A stretch of DNA of 51,197 nucleotides. Source: Comamonas granuli NBRC 101663 (GTDB lineage: Bacteria; Pseudomonadota; Gammaproteobacteria; Burkholderiales; Burkholderiaceae_C). Below, piece by piece: positions 43,200-51,197 of the stretch; position 1 is the first letter of the stretch; every line of letters starts with the position of its first letter. The notes beneath the pieces are model-generated. The model was not told the DNA's origin. It did no database searches and was given only the letters and a program-made list of their open reading frames with translations. The stretch spans positions 1 through 51,197 of the forward strand of contig NZ_BBJX01000018.1 in NCBI RefSeq assembly GCF_000739995.1. The letters are read 5' to 3'. The position numbers and the translations under genes are program-made.

Positions 43200-43321
43200 C
43201 AGTGCGGTACGCGCCTTCCCGTTGGTTTTCTGGTGCAATCCGGGGCGGGAGCCCCAAGGCGCCATGCCCGCGAGCGCATGGCGCCGCCCGCAGGGGCCAA
43301 GACGTTCAAGGCCGGATTTTC

Positions 43322-46300
43322 ATGTTCTCATTTCACACGAAGCCATGGGTTCTGCGCGTTGCAGGGGCCATGGCAGCACTGCTGCTGCTCTGGGCCGTGG
43401 CCTGGCTGGCGGTGCCCTGGCTGGTGCGCAGCCAGGGCGAGCGCCTGGGCAGCGAGGCCTTGGGCCGCCAGGTCACCATAGGCCGCGTGGAGTTCCAGCC
43501 CTGGTCGCTGGAGCTCACCATCCACGATCTCGCCATTGCGGCGGCCGATGGCCAGGGCACGCAACTGGCCGTGCGGCGCATCCATGCGGATGCCGACGCC
43601 GAGTCCCTGCTGCGCCTGGCGCCCGTGCTCGACGCCCTGGAGGTCGAAGAACCGGTGCTGCGCCTGACCCAGCGCAGCGCAGGCCACTACGATATTGACG
43701 ACATCCTCGCGCGCTTGACGGCCTCCGGGGACCAGGCGCCTCAGGGCAAGCCGTGGCGCTTTGCGCTCTACAACATTGCCGTGCACGGCGGCGCGGTGGA
43801 CTTTGCCGACAACACGGTGCAGCGCACCCACACCGTGCGCGACCTGGAGCTGGGCATCCCCTTTCTGAGCAACCTGGAATCCCAGCGCGCCGTCAAGGTG
43901 CTGCCGCACCTGGCCTTCAAGCTCAATGGCAGCGCCTTTGAATCCACGGCCGAGGCCACGCCCTTTCTGGCCAGCCGCAAGACCGAGGCGCGCGTGCGCC
44001 TCACGGGTTTCGACCTGGCGCCTTTCCAGGGCTACCTGCCCCGGAGCCTGCCCGCCCGGCTGCAGTCCGGCGTGCTCGATGTGGACCTGGCCCTGGCGTT
44101 CGAGCAGCATTCGGGCGCGGCCCTGCACCTGCGCGGCAGCGTGCAGGCGCGTGGCGTGCGCCTGGCGGGCCGCCATGGGCAAACGCTGCTGGAGCTCGAG
44201 AGCGCCGACGCCCGCATTGCCGATATGGAGCCCCTGGCGGGACGGCTGCAGCTGGCCTCGGCCGGGGCGGCCGTGCGCGCGCTGGCCCTGGACGGCGGCG
44301 CTGGCGATGCCCCGGTGCCGCAACTGAGCGGGCGCCTGGCAGCCGAGGATCTGGAGCTGTCCTGGCAGGCGGGGACCGCCGCGGCGCGGCTCGGCCGCGT
44401 GGCGCTCGACGGCCTGGCCCTGGACTGCCCGCCGCAGGCCGCCTGTGCCGGGGCCGGTGTGCCGGGCATCGCCATGCGCAGCAAGAGCAGCCTGGCAGAA
44501 ATCAAGGTCTTGCGCGCCGAAGAGATCCGCCTGGATGCGGGCCAGCGCGCGCTGCAGGTGGGCCGCGTGGTCCTCACCCAGCCGCGCGCCCTGGTGGAGC
44601 GTGATGCGCAGGGGCGCTGGATGGCCGAGCACTGGCTGGGCAGTGCCCTGGAGGCCGCCCCGGCGGCGAGCGCGCCTGCAGCCCCCTGGACGGTGCATTT
44701 CGGCGCCGTGGAGGTGGATGGCGGCGCCATCGCCCTGCGCGATGCGCTGCCCGAGCGGCCGGTGGCGCTGAGCGTAGCGGCCCTGCGCCTGCGCATGGCG
44801 GACTTTGCGCCCCTGGGGGCGCAGCCAGCGCCCCTGGAGCTGGCCGCGCGCATCGCCGCGGGGCGCACCGAGCCCGGCCGGCTGGAGTACACCGGCACGC
44901 TGCGCATGGCGCCGCTGGCGGTGCAGGGCCGGGTGCTGGCGCAGCGGCTGCCGCTGCACGCGCTGGAGCCCTACGTGGCCCAGGCGCTCAACGTGCGCGT
45001 GCTGCGTGCCGACGGCAGCTTCCAGGGCACGGTGCGCTATGCCGCTGAAGACGCGGGGCCCGCCCTGCGCGTGCAGGGCGACGCCTCGCTCGACGACCTG
45101 CGCGTGCGCTCGGCCCTGCTCACGCGGCCCTCCGGCGCCCAGGCCGCCAGCGTGGACCGCAGGCTGGCGCCGCCGGAAGACCTGTTGCACTGGAAATCCC
45201 TGGGCCTGCGCGGCGTGGACGTGGAGCTGGCCCCGGGCCACGCCACGCAGGTCCAGGTGCGCGAGACGGCGTTGAGCGATTTTTTTGCGCGCGTGATCGT
45301 GCAGGACAACGGCCGCATCAATCTGCAGGACCTGCTGCGCCAGCCCGAACCGGCCGCCGGGCCGCCCACCGCTGCGCCGGCAAAGCCGGCACCGCTCCCG
45401 TCCGTGCGCTTCGGCCCCTTGGCCCTCACGGGCGGTACGGTGCGTTTTTCCGACTACTTCATCCAGCCCAACTACTCGGCAGACCTGAGCGAGCTCACCG
45501 GCCGGCTCAGTGCGTTCTCCTCGGAGCCCGCCGCCGCGGGTGCGGCGCCCGCCATGGCGGACCTGGAGCTGCGCGGCCGTGCCGAGGGCACGGCGACACT
45601 GGAGATCACCGGCCAACTCAACCCCCTGGCCCGGCCGCTGGCGCTCGCCATCACGGGCAAGATGCGCGACCTGGAACTGCCGCCGCTCTCGCCCTACACC
45701 ATCAAGTATGCTGGCCATGGCATCGAGCGCGGCAAGCTGAGCATGGACGTGAACTACCGCATCCAGCCCGACGGCCAGCTCACGGCAAGCAACAAGCTCG
45801 TGCTCAACCAGCTCACCTTTGGCGAACCGGTGGAGGGCGCGCCCGCCAGCCTGCCCGTGCGCCTGGCCACGGCCCTGCTGGCCGACCGCCAGGGCGTCAT
45901 CGACCTGGACCTGCCCATCAGCGGCTCGCTCAACGACCCCGAGTTCCGCCTCGGGCCGGTGATCTTCAAGATCATCGGCAACCTGATCATGAAGGCCGTG
46001 ACAGCGCCGTTCGCGCTCTTGTCCAGCGCCTTGGGTGGCGCCGCCGAGCCGGGCACGGTGGCCTTTGCCCCGGGCAGCGCGCAATTGGACGATGCCGCGC
46101 GCGCCAGCCTGGACAAGGTGGCCCAGGCCTTGATCGATCGCCCGGCGCTCACGCTCACGGTGGTGGGCGAAGCCCGGCTCGCCGATGAGCGCGAGGGCTG
46201 GAAGCAGGCCCAGTTGCAGCAGTGGCTGCTGGCCCAGAAGCGCCGCGCCGCCCTGCGCAGCGGCCAGGATGGCGCCAGCGTGCAGGCGGTGGCCGCCGAG

Positions 46301-46597
46301 GAGGTCCCCGCCCTGCTCAAGGAGGTGTACCTGCGCTCCGACATTCCCAAGCCGCGCAATCTCGTGGGCATGGCCAAGGACTTGCCGCAGTCCGAGATGC
46401 AGGCCTTGCTGCTGACCAGCATGGCGGTGCCCGAAGACGCCATGCGTACGCTGGCGCTGGCGCGCGGCGTGGCGGTCCGGGACTATCTGGCAGCACGCCA
46501 GGTGCCGTCCGGGCGCCTGTTTCTCGGTGCCGTGGTAACGCGCCCCGAGGACGAAGGATGGAGCCCGCGTGCGCGCCTGACGCTGGCAGCGAAATAG
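43322..46597 (+). CDS. Very large DUF748 (AsmA-like) envelope protein with OmpA-like tail
   Basis: This 1091-residue protein has an N-terminal membrane anchor (about residues 12-31, VAGAMAALLLLWAVAWLAVPW). A long beta-rich region follows, with RQVTIGRVEFQPWSLELTIHDLAIAAADG, FALYNIAVHGGAVDFADNTV and, near residue 700, VRFGPLALTGGTVRFSDYFIQPNYSADL, all typical of DUF748. The late segment PLSPYTIKYAGHGIERGKLSMDVNYRI and DLDLPISGSLNDPEFRLG is the conserved core. The end (VAFAPGSAQLDDAARASLDKVAQAL) looks like a degenerate OmpA C-terminal domain. Probably a periplasm-spanning, AsmA/TamB-like lipid-transport bridge; this is inference. The ATG at 43322 directly precedes the anchor. Confidence 0.85.
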   Translation: MFSFHTKPWVLRVAGAMAALLLLWAVAWLAVPWLVRSQGERLGSEALGRQVTIGRVEFQPWSLELTIHDLAIAAADGQGTQLAVRRIHADADAESLLRLAPVLDALEVEEPVLRLTQRSAGHYDIDDILARLTASGDQAPQGKPWRFALYNIAVHGGAVDFADNTVQRTHTVRDLELGIPFLSNLESQRAVKVLPHLAFKLNGSAFESTAEATPFLASRKTEARVRLTGFDLAPFQGYLPRSLPARLQSGVLDVDLALAFEQHSGAALHLRGSVQARGVRLAGRHGQTLLELESADARIADMEPLAGRLQLASAGAAVRALALDGGAGDAPVPQLSGRLAAEDLELSWQAGTAAARLGRVALDGLALDCPPQAACAGAGVPGIAMRSKSSLAEIKVLRAEEIRLDAGQRALQVGRVVLTQPRALVERDAQGRWMAEHWLGSALEAAPAASAPAAPWTVHFGAVEVDGGAIALRDALPERPVALSVAALRLRMADFAPLGAQPAPLELAARIAAGRTEPGRLEYTGTLRMAPLAVQGRVLAQRLPLHALEPYVAQALNVRVLRADGSFQGTVRYAAEDAGPALRVQGDASLDDLRVRSALLTRPSGAQAASVDRRLAPPEDLLHWKSLGLRGVDVELAPGHATQVQVRETALSDFFARVIVQDNGRINLQDLLRQPEPAAGPPTAAPAKPAPLPSVRFGPLALTGGTVRFSDYFIQPNYSADLSELTGRLSAFSSEPAAAGAAPAMADLELRGRAEGTATLEITGQLNPLARPLALAITGKMRDLELPPLSPYTIKYAGHGIERGKLSMDVNYRIQPDGQLTASNKLVLNQLTFGEPVEGAPASLPVRLATALLADRQGVIDLDLPISGSLNDPEFRLGPVIFKIIGNLIMKAVTAPFALLSSALGGAAEPGTVAFAPGSAQLDDAARASLDKVAQALIDRPALTLTVVGEARLADEREGWKQAQLQQWLLAQKRRAALRSGQDGASVQAVAAEEVPALLKEVYLRSDIPKPRNLVGMAKDLPQSEMQALLLTSMAVPEDAMRTLALARGVAVRDYLAARQVPSGRLFLGAVVTRPEDEGWSPRARLTLAAK

Positions 46598-46640
46598 CGC
46601 CCTGCGGGAGGCCGGCAAATCCCGGCGAGAATAGAGCCTT

Positions 46641-46671
46641 GTCCCCGGCACGCCCCTGCTGCTGCCGGGGC
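46641..46671 (+). terminator. Hairpin between the DUF748 and DUF349 genes (possible terminator)
   Basis: CCCCGGCA and TGCCGGGG form an 8-bp GC stem around a loop of about 13 nt, 20 bp before the DUF349 start. There is no clear U-run afterwards, so it could equally be a leader structure. Confidence 0.35.
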
Positions 46672-46690
46672 TGTATTCCTTGAGTCATCC

Positions 46691-49351
46691 ATGTTTTCTT
46701 TTTCTTCCCGCAGCAAAATGTCCGATGCACCTGAAGCGACCCCGGCCCCGGCTCCGGCCAAGATCTCCGAGCCGCATCCGCTCGATGTGCTGACGGGTGG
46801 CGCCTTCTCTGCCGCCACCTCGGGCGAGCGCGCCGCGCGCGTACGCGACTGGCTGGCCCAAGAGCCCTCACCCGAGCAACTGCAGGAGGTGTTCAAGGAG
46901 CTGAGCGTGCGCGACAAGGGCGCGGCGCGCGCCATCCGCGAACGCATCGACGAGCTCAAGCGCGCCAAGAACCAGGAGGCGATTGCCGCCGAATGGGCTG
47001 ACAAGGCGCAGGCCTTGCTGGACGCGCCGCGCCTGAACATTGCCGACGCCATGGCCTGGCAGCGCGATGCGGCCAAGGCTGGCGCGCCGCTCTCGCGCGA
47101 GCCCCTGGCAGCGCTCAAGACCGCGCTGGCCGAGCGTGTCAAGGTGATCGAAGACCTGCAGCACCGCGTGCAGGTGCAGCGCGAGGCCGCGGTCCTGCTG
47201 GCCCAGCGCATCGAGGTGCTGTCCACCAAGCCCTGGGCCGATGCCCAGGCGGCGCTCGATCTGCTGCGCGCCGACGTGGGGCGCTGGCAGGAGCAGGCCC
47301 AGGAGCTGGCCGGCGACGCGAGCTGGGTCAGCGTGGAAGCGCGTTTCCCGCCCTTGCTCGATGCCTCGCGCAGCCAGTTGCTCGTGGTGTGGGAGGCGTT
47401 CGAGGCGGCGCTGGGCCAGGCCGTGGCGGCCGCGGCCGATCCCCAGGCCCCGCTGCCGCCCGTGCCCGTGTGGGCCGACGAGCTGCGCGCCGCGCGCGGC
47501 CTGCCCACCGAGGCGGACGCCGTCGCGGCCGCTGCTGCAGCGGCCAGGCCGCCCCGGTCCAAGGTTGATCCGGTCGTGGTCGACAAGGCCCAGCAGGCCG
47601 TGCGCGCGGCCCTGGCCACGCTGGAGGCGGAAACCGCCGAAGGGCATGGCAAGGCCAGCATGGGCGCGTCCGCGCAACTGCGTGCCGTGCTCAAGGTGCA
47701 TGGCCGCCATATCGATGCCGCGCTGGAGCAGCAGGTCCACCAGGCCCTGGTGGCTGCGGGCGAACTGCAGGGCTGGCAGCGCTGGAGCGCCGATCAGGTG
47801 CGCGAGGAACTCGTCGCCAAGGCCGAGGCCCTGCTGCAACGCCCCGAGGGCCAGGCCCTGGGCGGGCGCAAGATGCAGGAGACCCTGCGCCAGTTGCGCG
47901 AGCAGTGGAAGCAGGCCGACCAGGGCGGCCCGGCCAACCATGCGCTGTGGCGCAAGTTCGACGAGGCGTGCAATGCGGCGCACAAGGTCGTCGAGGCCTG
48001 GCTGAGCAAGGTCCGCGCCGAGGCTGCCGAGCACAAGGCCGCGCGCCTGGCACTGATCGAGGAGCTGCAGGCCTGGTCTGCCGCGCAGGCCGCCAGCACC
48101 GATTGGAAGGCGCTGGGCCGCGCCCTGCACCAGTTTGCCGAGCGCTGGCGCGAAGGCGGCCATGTGGGGGAAAAAGTGTTTGCCGAACTGCAGCCGCTGT
48201 GGAAGCAGGCCTTCGCCCAGGCCAGCGCACCGCTCGAAGCGGCGCAAAAGGAGAGCCTGGCGCGCCGCCACGCCATGATCGAGGAGGCCACCGCGCTGGG
48301 GGCTGCGGCCCCGCTGCGCATCGATGCCATCAAACAGTTGCAGCAGCGCTGGCAGGCCGAGGCGCAGGCCGTGCCGCTGGAACGCCGGCATGAGCAAAAG
48401 CTCTGGGACGCGTTTCGCAAGCCCATCGACGAGGCCTTCCAGCGCAAGGGCAGCGAGCGCGAGCGCGCGGCCACCGAACTGAGCGCCCGCGACCGCGCCG
48501 TGCTCGAGGCCTCCAAGGCCCTGGACGCCGCCAGCGCCAGCGGCGATGCACAGCAGATTCGCCACGCCATGCAGGCCCTGGAAGAGGCGCTGCGCCAGCA
48601 GGCGCATGCCGCCCAATCTGAAGAAAAAGCCGTGCAAACGCCCGCTGAGCAAGCGTCGGAAGCTACAGAAAGTGAAGCGCCGCAAACCGCGGCCCCGAAG
48701 GCCGCTGGCGCACGCCCCGTGGTGGCCGTGCGCGGCGACGACCGCCCGGGCATGAAGCGCGATGCCGTGCCGGCACCCGGTGCGCGCCCCGGCCGTCCGG
48801 GCGAGCGGCGCGATGGCCGTCCCGGCCGTCCGGAAGGTCGGGGTGAGCGCGGAGGGCGCCTGGGTGAGCGGCCGATGCGCGAAGAACGTGGCCCGCGCCT
48901 GGGTGATGCGGCCTTCCGTGCCCAGCGCGACGCCATGGAGCATGCGCAGGCGGCCCTCAGGCGGCTGGCGGCGCAGGCCCATGGCGAGGCCCTCACGCAA
49001 CTGCTGACCGCCTGGGAGCAGCGCGACCCGGCGCAACTGCCCGGCACCCAGGAACTGGGTGGGCGCGTGGCGCCGGCAGTGCGCAGCGCCTGGGTGCAGG
49101 CCCTGTCCGGTGCGCCGGCCGGGGATGCGGCCGAGGCGCTGCTGCGCCTGGAGATGGCAGCCGAGCTGCCCACCCCGGCAGAACACCTGCCCGCGCGCCG
49201 TGCACTGCAATTGCAATTGCTCACGCGCCGCAACGACCCGGCACCGGCCCAGACCTGGGGCCAGGACGCTGCGCGGGTCCTGGCCAGCGCCAGCGATGCG
49301 GGCAGTGCGCGCCGCCTGCAGGCCGTGCTCAAGGTCCTGCTGCGCAAGTAA
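46691..49351 (+). CDS. DUF349 domain protein
   Basis: This 886-residue cytoplasmic protein is mostly alpha-helical with several DUF349-type repeats. Typical blocks are LRQLREQWKQADQGGPANHALWRKFDEACNAAHKVVEAWL and IDAIKQLQQRWQAEAQAVPLERRHEQKLWDAFRKPIDEAFQRKGSERE. A low-complexity region rich in Arg-Pro-Gly (about 690-740) follows, then a C-terminal helical domain. The function is unknown. Residues of about 643-662 (EEKAVQTPAEQASEATESEA) are encoded by a family A repeat in frame. ATG 46718 is an alternative start. Confidence 0.88.
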   Translation: MFSFSSRSKMSDAPEATPAPAPAKISEPHPLDVLTGGAFSAATSGERAARVRDWLAQEPSPEQLQEVFKELSVRDKGAARAIRERIDELKRAKNQEAIAAEWADKAQALLDAPRLNIADAMAWQRDAAKAGAPLSREPLAALKTALAERVKVIEDLQHRVQVQREAAVLLAQRIEVLSTKPWADAQAALDLLRADVGRWQEQAQELAGDASWVSVEARFPPLLDASRSQLLVVWEAFEAALGQAVAAAADPQAPLPPVPVWADELRAARGLPTEADAVAAAAAAARPPRSKVDPVVVDKAQQAVRAALATLEAETAEGHGKASMGASAQLRAVLKVHGRHIDAALEQQVHQALVAAGELQGWQRWSADQVREELVAKAEALLQRPEGQALGGRKMQETLRQLREQWKQADQGGPANHALWRKFDEACNAAHKVVEAWLSKVRAEAAEHKAARLALIEELQAWSAAQAASTDWKALGRALHQFAERWREGGHVGEKVFAELQPLWKQAFAQASAPLEAAQKESLARRHAMIEEATALGAAAPLRIDAIKQLQQRWQAEAQAVPLERRHEQKLWDAFRKPIDEAFQRKGSERERAATELSARDRAVLEASKALDAASASGDAQQIRHAMQALEEALRQQAHAAQSEEKAVQTPAEQASEATESEAPQTAAPKAAGARPVVAVRGDDRPGMKRDAVPAPGARPGRPGERRDGRPGRPEGRGERGGRLGERPMREERGPRLGDAAFRAQRDAMEHAQAALRRLAAQAHGEALTQLLTAWEQRDPAQLPGTQELGGRVAPAVRSAWVQALSGAPAGDAAEALLRLEMAAELPTPAEHLPARRALQLQLLTRRNDPAPAQTWGQDAARVLASASDAGSARRLQAVLKVLLRK
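48619..48680 (+). repeat. Dispersed palindromic repeat, family A copy 9, inside a coding sequence
   Basis: AAGAAAAAGCCGTGCAAACG, then CCCGCTGAGCAAGCGTCGGA, then AGCTACAGAAAGTGAAGC parallels the element: an A-run, a degenerate left arm, then CAAGCG(TC)GGAAGCTA matching CAAGCGCTGGAAGCTA of copies 1 and 8. It is translated without a stop in the DUF349 gene, at the junction between the helical body and the Arg-Pro-Gly linker. Confidence 0.65.
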
Positions 49352-49411
49352 GCACCTGCCTGCAGGCCTGCAAGGGCCTGCAGGCAAGCCCCGGGGAAGC
49401 GGGCAGGCGCC

Positions 49412-49446
49412 AAAAGAAAAAGGCCGTTGCGTGTGCAACGGCCTTT
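49412..49446. terminator. Bidirectional intrinsic terminator
   Basis: AAAGGCCGTTGC (49419-49430) and GCAACGGCCTTT (49435-49446) form a 12-bp stem with loop GTGT. On the minus strand it is followed by a U-rich tract (plus-strand AAAAGAAAA upstream), ending the first tRNA-Leu transcript. On the plus strand it follows the DUF349 gene. Confidence 0.85.
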
Positions 49447-49452
49447 GCTGTT

Positions 49453-49537
<85 letters not shown>

Positions 49538-49605
49538 ATTTCAGGAATTTCAAATTGTATAGCAAGAAAGCGTCTTCCTGAAACTGTTTGCGCTTTATTG
49601 CTGAG

Positions 49606-49632
49606 AAAAAAGCCGCTGGGGGAGCGGCTTTT
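49606..49632 (-). terminator. Intrinsic terminator of tRNA-Leu copy 2
   Basis: On the minus strand AAAAGCCGCT (49632-49623) pairs with AGCGGCTTTT (49617-49608) around loop CCCCC, followed by a run of T. It lies just after the CCA end of tRNA copy 2 and separates the two tRNA transcripts. Confidence 0.85.
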
Positions 49633-49641
49633 CGTTAAACT

Positions 49642-49726
<85 letters not shown>

Positions 49727-49760
49727 ATTTCAGGAAAGACCAACATTGTATAACAAAAAA

Positions 49761-51197
49761 TTGAACTCCCGCACGCAATCTTCGCATCCCGCTGACGAAA
49801 TCGAAGGCACCGTGCAGGGTCACCGCGACGGCCACGGTTTCGTGGTGCGTGACGATGGCCAGGCCGACATTTATCTCCCTCCCAACGAAATGCGCGCCGT
49901 GCTGCACAAGGACCGCGTGCGTGCCCGCATCGTGCGCCAGGACCGGCGCGGCCGGCCCGAAGGGCGCGTGGTCGAGATCGTCGAGCGCCCCGCCCAGCCC
50001 ATCATCGGCCGTCTGTTGCAGGAGGGCGGCGTCTGGATCGTCGCCCCCGAGGACAAGCGCTACGGGCAGGACATTCTCATTCCCGCGGGCGCCCTGAGCA
50101 GCGCACGCACGGGGCAGGTCGTGGTGGTCGAGCTCACCGAGCCGCCGGCCCTGTTCGGCCAGCCCGTGGGCCGCATCACCGAGGTGCTGGGCGAGGTCGA
50201 CGACCCCGGCATGGAGATCGAGATCGCCGTGCGCAAGTACGCCGTACCGCACGTGTTCTCCGAGGCCTGCCTGGCCGAGGCGGGCGCGCTGCCCGACAAG
50301 GTGCGGGCACGCGACAAGAAGCAGCGCATCGACCTCACCGACGTGCCGCTGGTCACCATCGACGGCGAGGATGCGCGCGACTTCGACGATGCCGTGTACT
50401 GCGAGCCGGCGAAGATCGGGCGCAGCAAGGGCTGGCGCCTGTTGGTGGCGATTGCCGATGTGAGCCACTACGTGCAGACCGGCAGCGCCATCGACGTCGA
50501 TGCCTACGACCGCGCCACCAGCGTGTACTTCCCGCGCCGCGTGATTCCCATGCTGCCCGAGAAGCTGTCCAACGGCCTGTGCTCGCTCAACCCGGACGTG
50601 GAGCGCCTGTGCATGGTGTGCGACATGCTGATCACGGCCAAGGGCGAGATCCACGCCTACCAGTTCTACCCGGCGGTGATGTTCAGCCATGCGCGCCTGA
50701 CCTACACCGAGGTGGCGGCCATCCTGACGAACACCCGTGGTCCCGAGGCCGAGCGGCGGCGCGCACGCGTGACCGATCTGCTGCACCTGCACGACGTGTA
50801 CCGTGCGCTGCTCGCGGCCCGCCAGCAGCGCGGGGCCGTGGATTTCGAAACCACCGAAACGCAGATCGTGTGCGACGACAACGGCCACATCGAGAAGATC
50901 GTGCCGCGCGTGCGCACCGAGGCCCACCGCCTGATCGAGGAGGCCATGCTGGCTGCCAACGTGTGCAGCGCCGATTTCATCGCCCAGAGCGGCCAGAGCG
51001 GCCTGTTCCGGGTGCACGAAGGCCCCACGCCCGAGAAGCAGGACATCCTGCGCAGCTACCTCAAGGCCATGGGGGTGGGCATGTCGATCAGCGAGAACCC
51101 CGCGCCCGAGGAGTTCCAGGCCATTGCCGAAGCCACCAAGGAACGGCAGGACGCACAGCAGATCCACACCATGCTGCTGCGCTCCATGCAGCAGGCC
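49761..51197 (+). CDS. rnr: Ribonuclease R, 5' part (runs off the window)
   Basis: The open frame continues to the last base, so the 3' end is missing. Visible parts are a cold-shock OB domain (EIEGTVQGHRDGHGFVVRDDGQADIYL), a second OB region (RYGQDILIPAGAL) and the RNB catalytic domain. The RNB motifs are VTIDGEDARDFDDAVYCE (metal-binding Asp cluster), VAIADVSHYV, SVYFPRRVIPMLPEKLSNGLCSLNP and RTEAHRLIEEAMLAAN. This is a 3'-5' exoribonuclease for structured RNA. No ATG precedes the OB domain; TTG 49761 (or TTG 49746) is the best start. The N-terminal helix-turn-helix of E. coli RNase R is absent. A tRNA gene lies on the opposite strand 34 bp upstream. Confidence 0.93.
   Translation, partial: MNSRTQSSHPADEIEGTVQGHRDGHGFVVRDDGQADIYLPPNEMRAVLHKDRVRARIVRQDRRGRPEGRVVEIVERPAQPIIGRLLQEGGVWIVAPEDKRYGQDILIPAGALSSARTGQVVVVELTEPPALFGQPVGRITEVLGEVDDPGMEIEIAVRKYAVPHVFSEACLAEAGALPDKVRARDKKQRIDLTDVPLVTIDGEDARDFDDAVYCEPAKIGRSKGWRLLVAIADVSHYVQTGSAIDVDAYDRATSVYFPRRVIPMLPEKLSNGLCSLNPDVERLCMVCDMLITAKGEIHAYQFYPAVMFSHARLTYTEVAAILTNTRGPEAERRRARVTDLLHLHDVYRALLAARQQRGAVDFETTETQIVCDDNGHIEKIVPRVRTEAHRLIEEAMLAANVCSADFIAQSGQSGLFRVHEGPTPEKQDILRSYLKAMGVGMSISENPAPEEFQAIAEATKERQDAQQIHTMLLRSMQQA

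Noticed and set aside
42918-43481. A possible protein gene in the DUF748 upstream region
   Set aside because: The translation is Cys/Arg-rich with no domain character, runs through the strong terminator and overlaps the true DUF748 start. A structured RNA explains the region better.

Overview
The window is a GC-rich stretch of a proteobacterial chromosome. Gene content points to Burkholderiales, probably Comamonadaceae (Acidovorax-like). The indicators are glnA-ntrBC under a sigma-54 promoter, glyA-nrdR behind a ZTP riboswitch, a DUF349 protein, two tRNA-Leu genes and rnr, plus a dense family of short palindromic repeats. The placement rests on recognised protein families and remembered gene neighbourhoods, not on a database search.

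Layout. 1-5.9 kb: a CinA-like molybdopterin-binding protein, then glnA with a sigma-54 promoter and two NtrC boxes, a small periplasmic coiled-coil protein, and ntrB-ntrC. 5.9-10.2 kb: exonuclease III, a TlpA-type lipoprotein thioredoxin, and a ZnuD-like TonB receptor with a His-rich loop behind a small exported protein. 10.2-24.3 kb: the most distinctive part of the window. A Crp/Fnr regulator diverges from a run of genes for a TonB receptor, a NitT/TauT-type binding protein, a second TonB receptor, an exported membrane-anchored CobN-like chelatase, a MotA/TolQ/ExbB channel, a DUF2149 (ExbD-like) protein, an ABC permease, an ABC ATPase and NnrS. From the channel gene onward the genes overlap by a few bases.

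24.3-26.3 kb: a lower-GC island holding one AAA-ATPase/TIR fusion, a candidate phage-defence gene, preceded by an attC-like sequence. 26.4-30 kb: modABC, a DUF2478 gene and modE. 30-42.7 kb: housekeeping genes, namely folA, thyA, an FAD-linked oxidase, DUF2069, YihY/BrkB, an alpha/beta hydrolase, O-acetylhomoserine sulfhydrylase, a CBS protein, aroC, an EamA transporter, nrdR, glyA and a lytic transglycosylase. 42.7-51.2 kb: a structured intergenic region with a strong terminator (possible small RNA), a very large DUF748 protein, a DUF349 protein, two identical tRNA-Leu(CAG) genes and the 5' part of rnr, which runs off the window.

The candidate system of interest is the 10.2-24.3 kb locus. 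Its CobN-TolQ-DUF2149 core has the same composition as the Bacteroidetes HmuS-HmuT-HmuU haem-utilisation genes. Here it is combined with outer-membrane receptors, a split ABC importer, a Fur-like box and NnrS. I infer a proton-motive-force-driven periplasmic metal (de)chelatase acting on haem or another metallated tetrapyrrole, possibly linked to anaerobic or nitrosative metabolism. Nine copies of one palindromic repeat (one inside a coding sequence, several supplying stop codons) and two copies of a second repeat are also described.
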